A DNA stretch of 64,000 nt from Ohtaekwangia koreensis (GTDB lineage Bacteria; Bacteroidota; Bacteroidia; Cytophagales; Cyclobacteriaceae), in the NCBI RefSeq assembly GCF_900167975.1, contig NZ_FUZU01000001.1, positions 191,001-255,000 on the forward strand, read 5' to 3'. The translations under genes were made by a program, and so were the position numbers. The notes below the pieces were generated by a model, which was not told where the DNA came from, did not search any database, and saw only the letters and a program-made list of their open reading frames with translations. This document shows positions 52,549 through 61,409 of the stretch, in pieces. Position 1 is the first letter of the stretch, and each line of letters begins with the position of its first letter.

Positions 52549-54735
52549 ATGACCTCAGGATTTTTTAGAATTATACTGTGTATAGGGATAGCTGCTCCCA
52601 CAGCATTCGCGCAGGTGGACTCAACAAAAACCAAAGAACTAAAAGAAGTTACAATACAATCGCACCGGCTTGATATTGAACGCCTGCCTGCCATACAAGG
52701 CACATACCTGCAGAGTGGAAGAAAGAATGAAGTGATCAACGTTCAGAATATGAATGTGAGTATCGCAGAGAAGACCCCCCGCCAGGTTTTTTCGAAAGTG
52801 CCGGGAGTATTTGTGTACGATATGGATGGCTCCGGTAATCAAACCAATATAGCTACACGTGGTTTGGATCCGCATCGCGGATGGGAGTATAATATTCGCA
52901 AGAATGGAGTCATTACCAATTCCGACATGTATGGATACCCGGCAAGCCACTATAGCATGCCAATGGAAGCAGTCGAACGAATTGAATTGATTCGTGGCAC
53001 AGGCTCGCTTCAATACGGTGCGCAGTTTGGCGGTATGCTCAACTATATATCCAAGAAGCCAGACTCTCTCAGAGCAATCACATATGAAAGCATTAATTCG
53101 CTTGGCTCGTTTGGCCTGATGAGTACCTATAATGCGATTGGTGGAACCATTAGTAAATTTCAATACTACGCCTACTATAACAAACGCGTATCGAAAGGCT
53201 ATCGTGATAACAGTGATACCGATTTTGATGCACAGTCTTTCATGGTGATGTATACTCCTTTAAAAAATGTACGCATAAAAGCTGAAGCTGCACGCTCTAA
53301 TTATATATACCATATACCAGGACCGTTAACTGACAGCATGTTTTATGCTGATCCAAAGCATTCCACGCGGTCCAGAAATTATTTTAATCCAGAGATATAT
53401 GTGCCATCGCTGTCGCTTGATTGGCAGATCGGATTCCGAACAAGTTTATCGTGGACGGTATCAGCAGTGTTAGGTGCACGAAATAGTGTTCAGTTTGATA
53501 AACTGGCTACCGTGGCAGATGTAGTAGATCCGACAACATTAACGTATGCCGCACGACAGGTAGATATTGATCACTTTAACAGCTATACCAGTGAACTGCG
53601 TGTGCTTCATCGCTATATACTTTGGAGAAAAGAAAGTGCGCTCGTAGCGGGTATTCAGCTTTTTAATAACGATCTTCATCGTCAGCAATTAGGTAAAGGC
53701 ACAACAGGAACGGATTTTGATTTAACACTAACCGATCCAAACTGGGGACGCGATCTTCATTTTAAAACAAAGAATATAGCGCTGTTTGTTGAGAACAGTT
53801 TTCGACTGGCACCCAATCTAACAGTAACCCCAGGCGCCAGAATGGAAATCGGTAAATCCGATATGGAAGGCAGGATCACCTACTATGACCCGGGTTCGCT
53901 TCCCAATACCATCGATCATAAATTTCCTTTATTCGGAATCAACGCTGAGTACTCCACACGTAAAGGAAATAATATATATACAGGTTGGTCACAGTCATAT
54001 CGTCCTGTGATTTTCAAAGACATCATTCCAACATCAAGCTATGAAGCTATTGATAAGAATCTGAAAGATGCTACAGGGTATAATCTTGAGCTTGGGTATC
54101 GCGGATCATGGCATGCATGGCGGTGGGATGTAAGCATCTTCCAATTAAAGTATAACAATCGCCTGGGAAGTCTGGAGCAAAAAAATACAGATGGTAATGC
54201 TTATATACTTCGCACGAACATTGGTAATTCAATAACCAACGGTGCTGAGGTTTTTACAGAATATAGCGCCACCGTTGGCGAACACCTGGGTATAACATTT
54301 TTTACATCTACAGCATTCTTTCATGCTCGCTATCACGATGCACAGGTAAAATCGGGTACGAATACAGGCGAGAATATAGATATATCCGGTAATGTCGTAG
54401 AATCTGTTCCGTCAGTCATAACCCGCAATGGTATCACGGGTCGTTACAGGCAGGTAAGTATATCGTTCTTATATAGCTATACCGGTAAAAGTTATGCGGA
54501 TGCGCTTAATACAGAAATGCCTACAAAAAGCGGCGCAGTAGGATTGGTTCCTTCATATGGTTTATTGGATATAAATGCTTCGGTGCGTATCAATAGTCAG
54601 TTGATGGTTCGCATGAACATGAACAACGTAACCGACAAACAATATTTTACAAAACGACCATCTTTCTATCCCGGACCAGGAGTATGGTCTTCAGATGGGC
54701 GCTCTGTTAATTGCACGATAGCAGTAAGAGTTTAA
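52549..54735 (+). CDS. TonB-dependent receptor (FecA-like)
   Basis: 728 residues with a signal peptide (IILCIGIAAPTAFAQ) and the short N-terminus typical of FecA-type siderophore receptors. The plug is clear: LKEVTIQSHRLDIERLPAIQ, FSKVPGVFVYDMDGSG, IATRGLDPHRGWEYNIRKNG, and VERIELIRGTGSLQYGAQFG. The C-terminal strands (NMNNVTDKQYFTKRP) are also typical. It imports a chelated metal or other small ligand. It has no STN domain, so it is not the receptor of a FecI/FecR pathway. Confidence 0.93.
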   Translation: MTSGFFRIILCIGIAAPTAFAQVDSTKTKELKEVTIQSHRLDIERLPAIQGTYLQSGRKNEVINVQNMNVSIAEKTPRQVFSKVPGVFVYDMDGSGNQTNIATRGLDPHRGWEYNIRKNGVITNSDMYGYPASHYSMPMEAVERIELIRGTGSLQYGAQFGGMLNYISKKPDSLRAITYESINSLGSFGLMSTYNAIGGTISKFQYYAYYNKRVSKGYRDNSDTDFDAQSFMVMYTPLKNVRIKAEAARSNYIYHIPGPLTDSMFYADPKHSTRSRNYFNPEIYVPSLSLDWQIGFRTSLSWTVSAVLGARNSVQFDKLATVADVVDPTTLTYAARQVDIDHFNSYTSELRVLHRYILWRKESALVAGIQLFNNDLHRQQLGKGTTGTDFDLTLTDPNWGRDLHFKTKNIALFVENSFRLAPNLTVTPGARMEIGKSDMEGRITYYDPGSLPNTIDHKFPLFGINAEYSTRKGNNIYTGWSQSYRPVIFKDIIPTSSYEAIDKNLKDATGYNLELGYRGSWHAWRWDVSIFQLKYNNRLGSLEQKNTDGNAYILRTNIGNSITNGAEVFTEYSATVGEHLGITFFTSTAFFHARYHDAQVKSGTNTGENIDISGNVVESVPSVITRNGITGRYRQVSISFLYSYTGKSYADALNTEMPTKSGAVGLVPSYGLLDINASVRINSQLMVRMNMNNVTDKQYFTKRPSFYPGPGVWSSDGRSVNCTIAVRV

Positions 54736-54781
54736 GAATTTGGGTTAGGCACACGCACACGTATTTCGCTCCATTCAAAGT

Positions 54782-54827
54782 GATCCGGATAAGGTAAATG
54801 TCATAGCCTTTCCGGATCTGCTTTTTT
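54782..54827 (+). terminator. Terminator after the FecA-like receptor
   Basis: GATCCGGA at 54782-54789 pairs with TCCGGATC at 54811-54818, extended by AAGG/CCTT with a bulge, and followed by TGCTTTTTTA. Confidence 0.7.
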
Positions 54828-54854
54828 ATAGTGTGCTGTTCGTGTCGGTATATA

Positions 54855-55364
54855 TTACTTTTCAGATTCTGCTATAACTGCATTGGGTGTATCGAGTAAT
54901 GCACGCTCCTGAGGTGTTAAGCGCAGATCTTCAGAGACTGAGGCTGATGTAGGGCGTAGCAGCAGAAATCCAACCGCTGCTAAAATCGGGATAATCAGTA
55001 AGTATATATTTCCAGTCAGGAAAAACACAACGCTGGCAAACAATCCCGGTAACTCAAGACAAGCCGAGCGCATCAATAAAATGCCAAGATACTTGGGCAT
55101 CTTCTTTTGTAAGGATAAAGAGCGGTCAATATTGGAGAGCTGAAAGTTATAGAGAAAATGAGCCCCGGAAAACCCCAGGATCACCAGTCCAATTAATATA
55201 TAGGTATATAACTGCGCGGTTTCTGCATCGTGGGCAACGGCCACTTTTCCAGAGTATACGAGTGCAAAAACAACGCCTGTAAAGATTAGCATGATACCCG
55301 CTTGCGCGAAATATACCAGGTTCAGTTGTGTAAAGTATTCTTTGGAAGTAAATGTCTTTCCCAT
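54855..55364 (-). CDS. Small integral membrane protein, hypothetical
   Basis: 169 residues from ATG 55364 with four predicted membrane helices (GIMLIFTGVVFALVYSG, YTYILIGLVILGFSGAHFLY, LPGLFASVVFFLTGNIYLLI, IPILAAVGFLLL) and a C-terminal cytosolic tail (LTPQERALLDTPNAVIA). No family is recognised. It is 13 bases from the end of plsC on the same strand, so the two are probably in one operon, and it may serve membrane-lipid or envelope metabolism. Confidence 0.65.
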   Translation of the reverse strand: MGKTFTSKEYFTQLNLVYFAQAGIMLIFTGVVFALVYSGKVAVAHDAETAQLYTYILIGLVILGFSGAHFLYNFQLSNIDRSLSLQKKMPKYLGILLMRSACLELPGLFASVVFFLTGNIYLLIIPILAAVGFLLLRPTSASVSEDLRLTPQERALLDTPNAVIAESEK

Positions 55365-55376
55365 ATACAAGTGGTG

Positions 55377-56114
55377 TTATAAATTTCGTTTAATCAAGTC
55401 TTCCATAGCTTTAAAAGTTTTTTCTCTCAAAGCCTGAACCTCAGTCCCGGTTAATCCTTCCGTGCTGATTTCATCGCCTACATAAATGCGTATTTTCCCA
55501 GGGCGCAGATTTATAGTACTCGGAGGCATCAACTTGCCGGCACCAATTACTACCAAAGGAAGAATTGGTCGCTGCGTATCGATAGCAATTCGAAATGCAC
55601 CGTCATGGAAAGGCTGCAGCAATTCTTTCGAACGGTTTTGTGTTCCCTCTGCGAAAATCAGGATAGAGATCCCTTGTTTTAAAAATTGTTTCAGGCGATC
55701 AATACTTTTCTTGCGGCTTTCCGGACTCGAACGATCTACAATAATAGTAGCTGCTTTGGCGATCCATCCGAATACAGGAATTTTAAGAAGCTCTTTTTTT
55801 GCCAGCGGCCTGAACTGCCCCGGTATAATCATGCGGATTCCGGGGATATCAAGAAATGAAGTATGGTTGCTTATATAAATATAGGACTTGCCTTTTTTGA
55901 AATTTTCAGTGCCGTGAAATTCATAGCGGATGAAGGTAAGGATACTGAACGTCCACGACCACAGCCACAAAAAGAAGTACCCGATATTGCCAAAGCGTTG
56001 TCCCAACAAAAAGGGTCCTATAATGCCTGGCAAGTATAAAATCATAAAAACGGAAAACACCAGGAACACCCACACTTTGTAGAAGGTGAGAAGAATGGTC
56101 TGTACTATTTTCAA
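55377..56114 (-). CDS. 1-acylglycerol-3-phosphate acyltransferase (PlsC-like)
   Basis: 245 residues with an N-terminal helix (VWVFLVFSVFMILYLPGI). The acyltransferase motifs are ISNHTSFLDIPG (H-x4-D) and FAEGTQNRS (E-G-T-x-x-R variant), with RPLAKKELLKIPVFGW between. It transfers an acyl group to lysophosphatidate in the inner leaflet. The start codon is TTG at 56114, because an in-frame TAA is 12 bases upstream. Whether it serves glycerolipids or another lipid is inferred. Confidence 0.9.
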   Translation of the reverse strand: MKIVQTILLTFYKVWVFLVFSVFMILYLPGIIGPFLLGQRFGNIGYFFLWLWSWTFSILTFIRYEFHGTENFKKGKSYIYISNHTSFLDIPGIRMIIPGQFRPLAKKELLKIPVFGWIAKAATIIVDRSSPESRKKSIDRLKQFLKQGISILIFAEGTQNRSKELLQPFHDGAFRIAIDTQRPILPLVVIGAGKLMPPSTINLRPGKIRIYVGDEISTEGLTGTEVQALREKTFKAMEDLIKRNL

Positions 56115-56172
56115 GATAATAAATTAAAACTTCTGCGAAAGTTCAGAAAGTTTAGGGAAGATGCAAGAATAA

Positions 56173-56198
56173 AAAAGCCAGCGGTGAGGCTGGCTTTT
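56173..56198 (-). terminator. Terminator of the Gfo/Idh gene
   Basis: AAAAGCCAGC at 56173-56182 pairs with GCTGGCTTTT at 56189-56198 around a 6-base loop. It lies just past the minus-strand stop at 56221 and has a run of T on the minus strand. Confidence 0.8.
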
Positions 56199-56220
56199 AA
56201 AATATTCGGGAATCAATTAT

Positions 56221-57558
56221 TTACGAGATTAAAAACTTCGTCACACCTGGTGTTGCAACCGGATAGAATCCGTTAGCATCTGGCTTAACCGGTGGCTCTG
56301 CATCCCATGCATAAGTCGATGGCATGATGTTAAGACCTGAGTTTATCGCCTTATCCCAGTCGATCACTTCACCGCTATACGTTGCAAGACGTCCCATAAT
56401 TGCGGTCATCGTAGACTTCGCGCCGTTCTCTGCGTCAGCAAATTTATACTCACCTTTTGCTATGGCAGCAAACAACTCATCATGCTCAGTCTGATAGGGA
56501 TTGTTCTCGCCTTTTTTGTCATACTTATAAAGTACTTTTCCTTTGCTTGAGATTTCACCTGCACCACATTTTACAGAGCCCTTGGTACCTACAAAGTACT
56601 CATCCACTTTTGCATATGTACCTTTAATGTGACGGCACTGGCTGTTGAGTATAGAACCATCCGCATATTGAAACTCTACATAATGGTGATCGAAGATCTC
56701 TCCATATTCTTTACCTGTACGAACCTGGCGTCCACCCATGCCTTGAGCTTTTACAGGATATCCTCCCTTGAACCAATTCATCACATCGATGTTGTGAATA
56801 TGTTGTTCGTTAATGTGATCACCACACAGCCAGTTAAAGTAATACCAGTTACGCATCTGGTATTCCATTTCAGTTTGTCCGGGTTGACGCATCTTTACCC
56901 ATACACCATCATTGTTCCACCAGGCTTGTCCGGATGTGATCTCTCCAATCATTCCATCCTGCACACGCTTATATAGTTCACGATACGAATTTTGATAATG
57001 ACGTTGCAATCCAACCACTACATTTAGTTTTTTGGATTTTGCTTCCGCGGCTGCGGCCAATACTTTTTGAACACCGGCAGGATCTGTTGCTACAGGCTTC
57101 TCCATAAATACATGTTTACTCTGCTTAATAGCTTCGGTAAAATGTATAGGGCGGAATCCAGGAGGCGTTGTCAGGATCACAACATCTGCCAATGGAATTG
57201 CTTTTTTATAGGCATCAAAACCAACAAACTTGGTGGCTTCTGTTACAGTAACTTTTGCTTTTACATTTCCTTCCTCCGAGTTCTCATCGGTGAGTGCATT
57301 ATAGCATTCATCGAGGCGATCGCGAAAAGCATCTGCCATCGCTACGAGTTTTACGTTTTGCTTGGTGAGCAACGCTTGCATCGCAGCACCAGTGCCGCGT
57401 CCTCCGCAGCCGATCAAGGCTACTTTAATAGTATCATCAGTGGAAGTGAAGTATCCCGCATTTGATAGAAATGGCATAGCCATTAGTCCTCCGGTAGCCA
57501 GCGCAGAATTCTTTACAAAGTTTCTGCGGCTGATCGTTGAGTCGTCTTTTGCTTTCAT
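56221..57558 (-). CDS. Gfo/Idh/MocA-family oxidoreductase with Tat signal
   Basis: 445 residues. The Tat-type N-terminus is SRRNFVKNSALATGGLMAMP, so the enzyme is exported folded with its cofactor. The Rossmann fold starts IKVALIGCGGRGTGAAMQ; the Gfo/Idh motif EKPVATD is present. These exported dehydrogenases act on sugars or inositol-like compounds with NAD(P). It follows the FGE-like gene and may share an operon with it. No sugar-uptake gene is next to it. Confidence 0.9.
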   Translation of the reverse strand: MKAKDDSTISRRNFVKNSALATGGLMAMPFLSNAGYFTSTDDTIKVALIGCGGRGTGAAMQALLTKQNVKLVAMADAFRDRLDECYNALTDENSEEGNVKAKVTVTEATKFVGFDAYKKAIPLADVVILTTPPGFRPIHFTEAIKQSKHVFMEKPVATDPAGVQKVLAAAAEAKSKKLNVVVGLQRHYQNSYRELYKRVQDGMIGEITSGQAWWNNDGVWVKMRQPGQTEMEYQMRNWYYFNWLCGDHINEQHIHNIDVMNWFKGGYPVKAQGMGGRQVRTGKEYGEIFDHHYVEFQYADGSILNSQCRHIKGTYAKVDEYFVGTKGSVKCGAGEISSKGKVLYKYDKKGENNPYQTEHDELFAAIAKGEYKFADAENGAKSTMTAIMGRLATYSGEVIDWDKAINSGLNIMPSTYAWDAEPPVKPDANGFYPVATPGVTKFLIS

Positions 57559-57648
57559 AGGCGATGGTTTATGTTTTGTTTGAGCTGTATTCGTATTGTC
57601 CTAATAGTATAGACAGTTTACACGGGCCTTTCCCTGAACCGCTTATCA

Positions 57649-58599
57649 CTATTTTAAATAAGAAGCATAGAATTTTTCAATCTCTTCCTTGGATGGTTGT
57701 TGCAACGGACGCGCAATCCGGAATCCCATATACATTCCATCGGTAAGCCACCAGCGACTTTTAGGAATTTGTGGATCGCGCTTGTTCCATTCTGCGCTGG
57801 AAGGTATACGATTTGTGCAACGTAAAGCCTCTGGTTCATCGAGGTACGATCCTCCACGGGATACACGCGGATATTTACTGGCTGGTGGTGTGGACGGATC
57901 TTTCACGCCATCGGAAAGTTTTTCATAGATGGCAGCATCATATTGATCGAGCGTCCATTCGGTTAAGTTGCCCAGCATGTCATATAGTCCCCACGCATTA
58001 GGCTTCAATTGCATTACCTTATGATACTTGCCTGCGCTGTTATTTTTAAAGAAGCCGTACTCTTGCAAACTTTTCGGATCGTTGCTGATGGGTGCACCTC
58101 CTGCACGACATGTATATTCCCATTCCGCTTCTGTGGGCAGACGATAAAATATACCGGTTTGCTCATATAGCCATTTGCAATACATGATACCGGCTTGTTG
58201 GCTCATGCTGTTCGCGGGTTGTTTTGGGTCGCGCCCCATGCCCCAGGTAAGATCTATATATTGCGCTGTAGGCCGCGACACTGCATCTACTGCTATAGCT
58301 TTTGTTTGTGGTACTTCCATGTTTTTAAAGAAAGCATCCCACTCTGCAAAAGTTACTTCGTGTTCTTCCATCCAAAATGCTGAGAGTTCTATTTTTTTCT
58401 GTGGAGCTTCGTCCTGCTCTTTTTTACTGTCATTCGCAGCACTGCCGATTGTAAAAGATCCTGCAGGTATAGCAACCATTTTGAATTTTACTTCCGTGCC
58501 CGGAATGGCTTGTTCATACGTTTCAAAAGTTTGTGCCGATAGATTGAATGCAAATGCTGAGAGCAGAGAGCTGAAAACCAAAAGCTTATGATGGCGCAT
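57649..58599 (-). CDS. Formylglycine-generating-enzyme-like (SUMF1) exported protein
   Basis: 316 residues from ATG 58599, with signal peptide LVFSSLLSAFAFNLSAQ. The FGE-sulfatase fold is visible: PGTEVKFKMVAIPAGSFTIGS, EHEVTFAEWDAFF, RLPTEAEWEYTCRAGGAP, NAWGLYDMLGNLTEWTLD, and GFRIARPL. Only one of the two catalytic cysteines of true FGE is in place (LRCTNRI); the other position is not Cys. It is more likely a GldK/GldJ-type structural or binding protein than an oxidase. It pairs with the Gfo/Idh gene downstream. Confidence 0.82.
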   Translation of the reverse strand: MRHHKLLVFSSLLSAFAFNLSAQTFETYEQAIPGTEVKFKMVAIPAGSFTIGSAANDSKKEQDEAPQKKIELSAFWMEEHEVTFAEWDAFFKNMEVPQTKAIAVDAVSRPTAQYIDLTWGMGRDPKQPANSMSQQAGIMYCKWLYEQTGIFYRLPTEAEWEYTCRAGGAPISNDPKSLQEYGFFKNNSAGKYHKVMQLKPNAWGLYDMLGNLTEWTLDQYDAAIYEKLSDGVKDPSTPPASKYPRVSRGGSYLDEPEALRCTNRIPSSAEWNKRDPQIPKSRWWLTDGMYMGFRIARPLQQPSKEEIEKFYASYLK

Positions 58600-58803
58600 A
58601 GTATGTGATGTCTTCTTCAAAGTTTTATTTTTATGGGCGTTGAAGATAGAAAATGGAAAGGTGATAGGCAACATTAATTACAGCGGGCAATGCAAGTATA
58701 TTTTACATGATGGCAACGTGAAATGAAGGTTACTGTGTTTCCCAAATGACAGAATAGATATTGAGAATTATTTATACTATTTCTTTCTCGAACAGAATGA
58801 GCA

Positions 58804-59718
58804 TCATCTGTTCTTACTAATGATTTGTTTCAAGGCAGGTTCTACTGCAATGCGATGGGAGCCACCAAATACAACGAATACCCGATCGTATTTATTTAGT
58901 GCTTCATCAATCTTTTTTAGTAACGCATGATCTCTTACTTCTTTAGTAGCACGCCCCACATTGCCAAATATACCCTCATCGATGAGGTAATACTCATGTA
59001 CTTCAAGCAGGCTATCCAGAATCAATTCCTGGTTTAGATGATGTTTGTAAAGTTTCTGCAGGTATGGGAAAGACTTTTCCTTATCGGTAAGTATAAATTT
59101 TGAACGATTCAGGTATGCTATAAATTTTTTCTGATAAGCTTCTTCCAGCGCCATGTCGTTGTATCGTCCATGCTTGTAAGGATTCAAAAATCTCTCGACA
59201 GCCATGTATAGGTGTATCTGATCTTTCGGGATAGTCTTTTGTAATGCCGCGAATTCTTCCTGATCATCCATATCGCCATTGAGCATTTTTATATCAGCCT
59301 CATCACATAAATATTTCAGGCACCCCGTTTCACCATCGTGGCGAACGGCAGAATCAAGAGAAGGGTATATCCGGTCTTCCGGTATTTGTCCGCCTTCGTT
59401 AAAAGCTATTTCAGGGTTTGCCTCTTTAAATACTTTCTCTATTAATGTAAACTGCGGATCTCCAACACTGCGGCCATGGGAAGCACCGATGAACACAAGT
59501 CTTTTCTTGCCATTGGTAAGATCGGTATAGGGTATAGTATATGCTCCGGTAGAATCAAGTTCTCCTTGCATTTTCGCATTCAGAGTATCCAGGTATTTCC
59601 GTACGGTAAGGTAGTTTCGTGTTATATAGGTTGTGTCGGAAGTGCCAGACTCTGGATTTTTTTGCTTACACGATGCGATTACTATACAGAGAATAAGAAG
59701 CGTGAGAAAGGTTTTCAT
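58804..59718 (-). CDS. TraB/Tiki-like exported lipoprotein
   Basis: 304 residues, lipobox IVIASC at residue 17. The sequence contains GASHGRSVGD near the start and FGGSHRIAVEPAL near the end, with an internal FNEGG, matching the G-x-x-H / E / G-x-x-H pattern of the TraB/PrgY/GumN (Tiki) superfamily. Members are metalloprotease-like or regulatory proteins. Residues between are helical. Substrate and exact role are unknown. Confidence 0.62.
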   Translation of the reverse strand: MKTFLTLLILCIVIASCKQKNPESGTSDTTYITRNYLTVRKYLDTLNAKMQGELDSTGAYTIPYTDLTNGKKRLVFIGASHGRSVGDPQFTLIEKVFKEANPEIAFNEGGQIPEDRIYPSLDSAVRHDGETGCLKYLCDEADIKMLNGDMDDQEEFAALQKTIPKDQIHLYMAVERFLNPYKHGRYNDMALEEAYQKKFIAYLNRSKFILTDKEKSFPYLQKLYKHHLNQELILDSLLEVHEYYLIDEGIFGNVGRATKEVRDHALLKKIDEALNKYDRVFVVFGGSHRIAVEPALKQIISKNR

Positions 59719-59805
59719 ACTTCAAGATATATAAATTAGTACATGAGGCAATAAGCGCGAGCTGTGCTGGTAAGCGTTAGGGTAAATATACCCTAACGCC
59801 AAGTT

Positions 59806-60384
59806 CTATTTCTTTACGCAAACGACTATGCCGGTAGACCACACTTGCTTGGTTAGCAATAAGTCATCTCGGGTTTCAAGATCGTTAACAAGGTTGATAG
59901 CTTTTTCGTGATGCCCCTCCGGCCAGTTAGGCTGCGGGAGCATGTCGTCAATAATATATAAGGCACCTTTGTTTAGCATCGCAAGTACTTCATCTAACAG
60001 AAGGTATTTACCATGCCATGTATCCGCGAATATATAGTCGAATTTTTGTTGTTTGTTCGAATTAACCCAGTGATCTCCATCGGCAGAGACGAGATTTAAA
60101 CGACTGTCATTTCCGAGAAATTTGTTCGCGACTTCCAGAAGCTTGTCGTCATTATCGAGCGAGATCAGCGATGACTCATCATCCATGCCGTCCAGTATCC
60201 ATGCCGTTGACAGCCCCGTTCCGGTACCGAGCTCAAGAAATTTACCCGCTGGTTTAGATGCTGCAAGTGTGCGCAGCAGTGAACATGTAAGTATATCAGA
60301 AGCCATTGTAAAGCCCAGCGCTTTCGTAGCTTCATCTATCTTTATATACATTTCTGGAAGCGGCTGATTAATTTCTGCAGTCAT
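59806..60384 (-). CDS. SAM-dependent O-methyltransferase
   Basis: 192 residues of the class I methyltransferase fold. The SAM motif is FLELGTGTGLSTAWIL, followed by SLISLDNDDKLLEVA and the metal-binding segment FDYIFADTWHGKY. The pattern is close to O-methyltransferase family 3 (catechol-type), and the Asp in FADTWHG would bind Mg2+. Target small molecule unknown. It is a single gene between the TraB-like gene and a gene-poor 234-base stretch in which I see nothing. Confidence 0.85.
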   Translation of the reverse strand: MTAEINQPLPEMYIKIDEATKALGFTMASDILTCSLLRTLAASKPAGKFLELGTGTGLSTAWILDGMDDESSLISLDNDDKLLEVANKFLGNDSRLNLVSADGDHWVNSNKQQKFDYIFADTWHGKYLLLDEVLAMLNKGALYIIDDMLPQPNWPEGHHEKAINLVNDLETRDDLLLTKQVWSTGIVVCVKK

Positions 60385-60618
60385 GATATTTGTGGATTGG
60401 GTTTTGAACGACTTTGTTTAAAGACAACTAAATATACATGCTGTGGATATATGTGCTTCTATTCGATCATGTTTTTATTATAAGATATACTTACTAACGT
60501 TTTGAAGGTTAAGAAAAATTATCTCTACCCATTCGTTATATTCTAAAGGGACAATTGGCTTTGTCTCTTCTTAAAAAATCCAATCATAGATTGTTTTTAT
60601 TTTTGTTAATGTCGGGAA

Positions 60619-61350
60619 TCAGAGATCATGGACATCACAGCGTCTGACTACTATAAATTGTTTCAAGCCTAAAAATGTACCCGCTTGATCCCAGTTTTTT
60701 GCATAGTTGTAAATAATAATATAGCCATCTTGCCATGCTATATTATTTAGCGTGCACTCTGCTATGATGTCATTATTAGGCATTCGCGCTACATATATTT
60801 TAAGCCAATTGAATTTATTGTCATGTAGGATGTCTTTGATTTTCTCTTTAAGGAGATTGTAGAGAGATTCGTTGTCTGGTGGTAAACTCCATTGACCTTG
60901 TGTGGCAAGATTTCCTATTTTCGGGTGCCATAGAATTCCATTATGATCTTTGAAATCGACATCTGGATTATGAGAGTCAGATAATCCTTCAATGACCACG
61001 GGAAAAATTGTTATGAAAAAATTGTTAAGAGCCGCATCGATTTTCTCTGAAATAGTGTTTCCTACTCCCACAATATTTTCAATTATCCCATTCGGATAAT
61101 ATTTTTTATGGACTATTGCTATTGTTAGATGTATGATTTTAGCGTCTAAATCTGAAGAGTTTATAATTGCAGTGGAAATTTCGATTTCTGAATTCAATAT
61201 CAGGGCTCTATATTGAGTAGACCATCCAATTTTATAATTTTTTGTCAATAGCCTACTATATAGTTCTTCGATAAAAAGTTGATCGATGTCTTGGTTTAGT
61301 GGGGCTTGTTTCGCAGCTGATTTCTTTTTGAGAAAATCAAATAGTCTCAT
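60619..61350 (-). CDS. Hypothetical protein, AT-rich
   Basis: 243 residues. It begins MRLFDFLKKKSAAKQ, is soluble and has no signal peptide. The middle (IIENIVGVGNTISEKIDAAL, then FPVVIEGLSD) resembles what I recall of DUF6348, but I cannot confirm this. The reading frame is visibly richer in A/T than its neighbours (many TTT, ATT, AAT codons). That, and the poor match to surrounding style, suggest acquisition by transfer. It lies between a methyltransferase and an acyltransferase without an operon link. Confidence 0.6.
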   Translation of the reverse strand: MRLFDFLKKKSAAKQAPLNQDIDQLFIEELYSRLLTKNYKIGWSTQYRALILNSEIEISTAIINSSDLDAKIIHLTIAIVHKKYYPNGIIENIVGVGNTISEKIDAALNNFFITIFPVVIEGLSDSHNPDVDFKDHNGILWHPKIGNLATQGQWSLPPDNESLYNLLKEKIKDILHDNKFNWLKIYVARMPNNDIIAECTLNNIAWQDGYIIIYNYAKNWDQAGTFLGLKQFIVVRRCDVHDL

Positions 61351-61409
61351 TTTCGAAATGATTTAAAATATAGAACTAAAGATAACGCGTGCATCATTGC
61401 AATTAGTAA

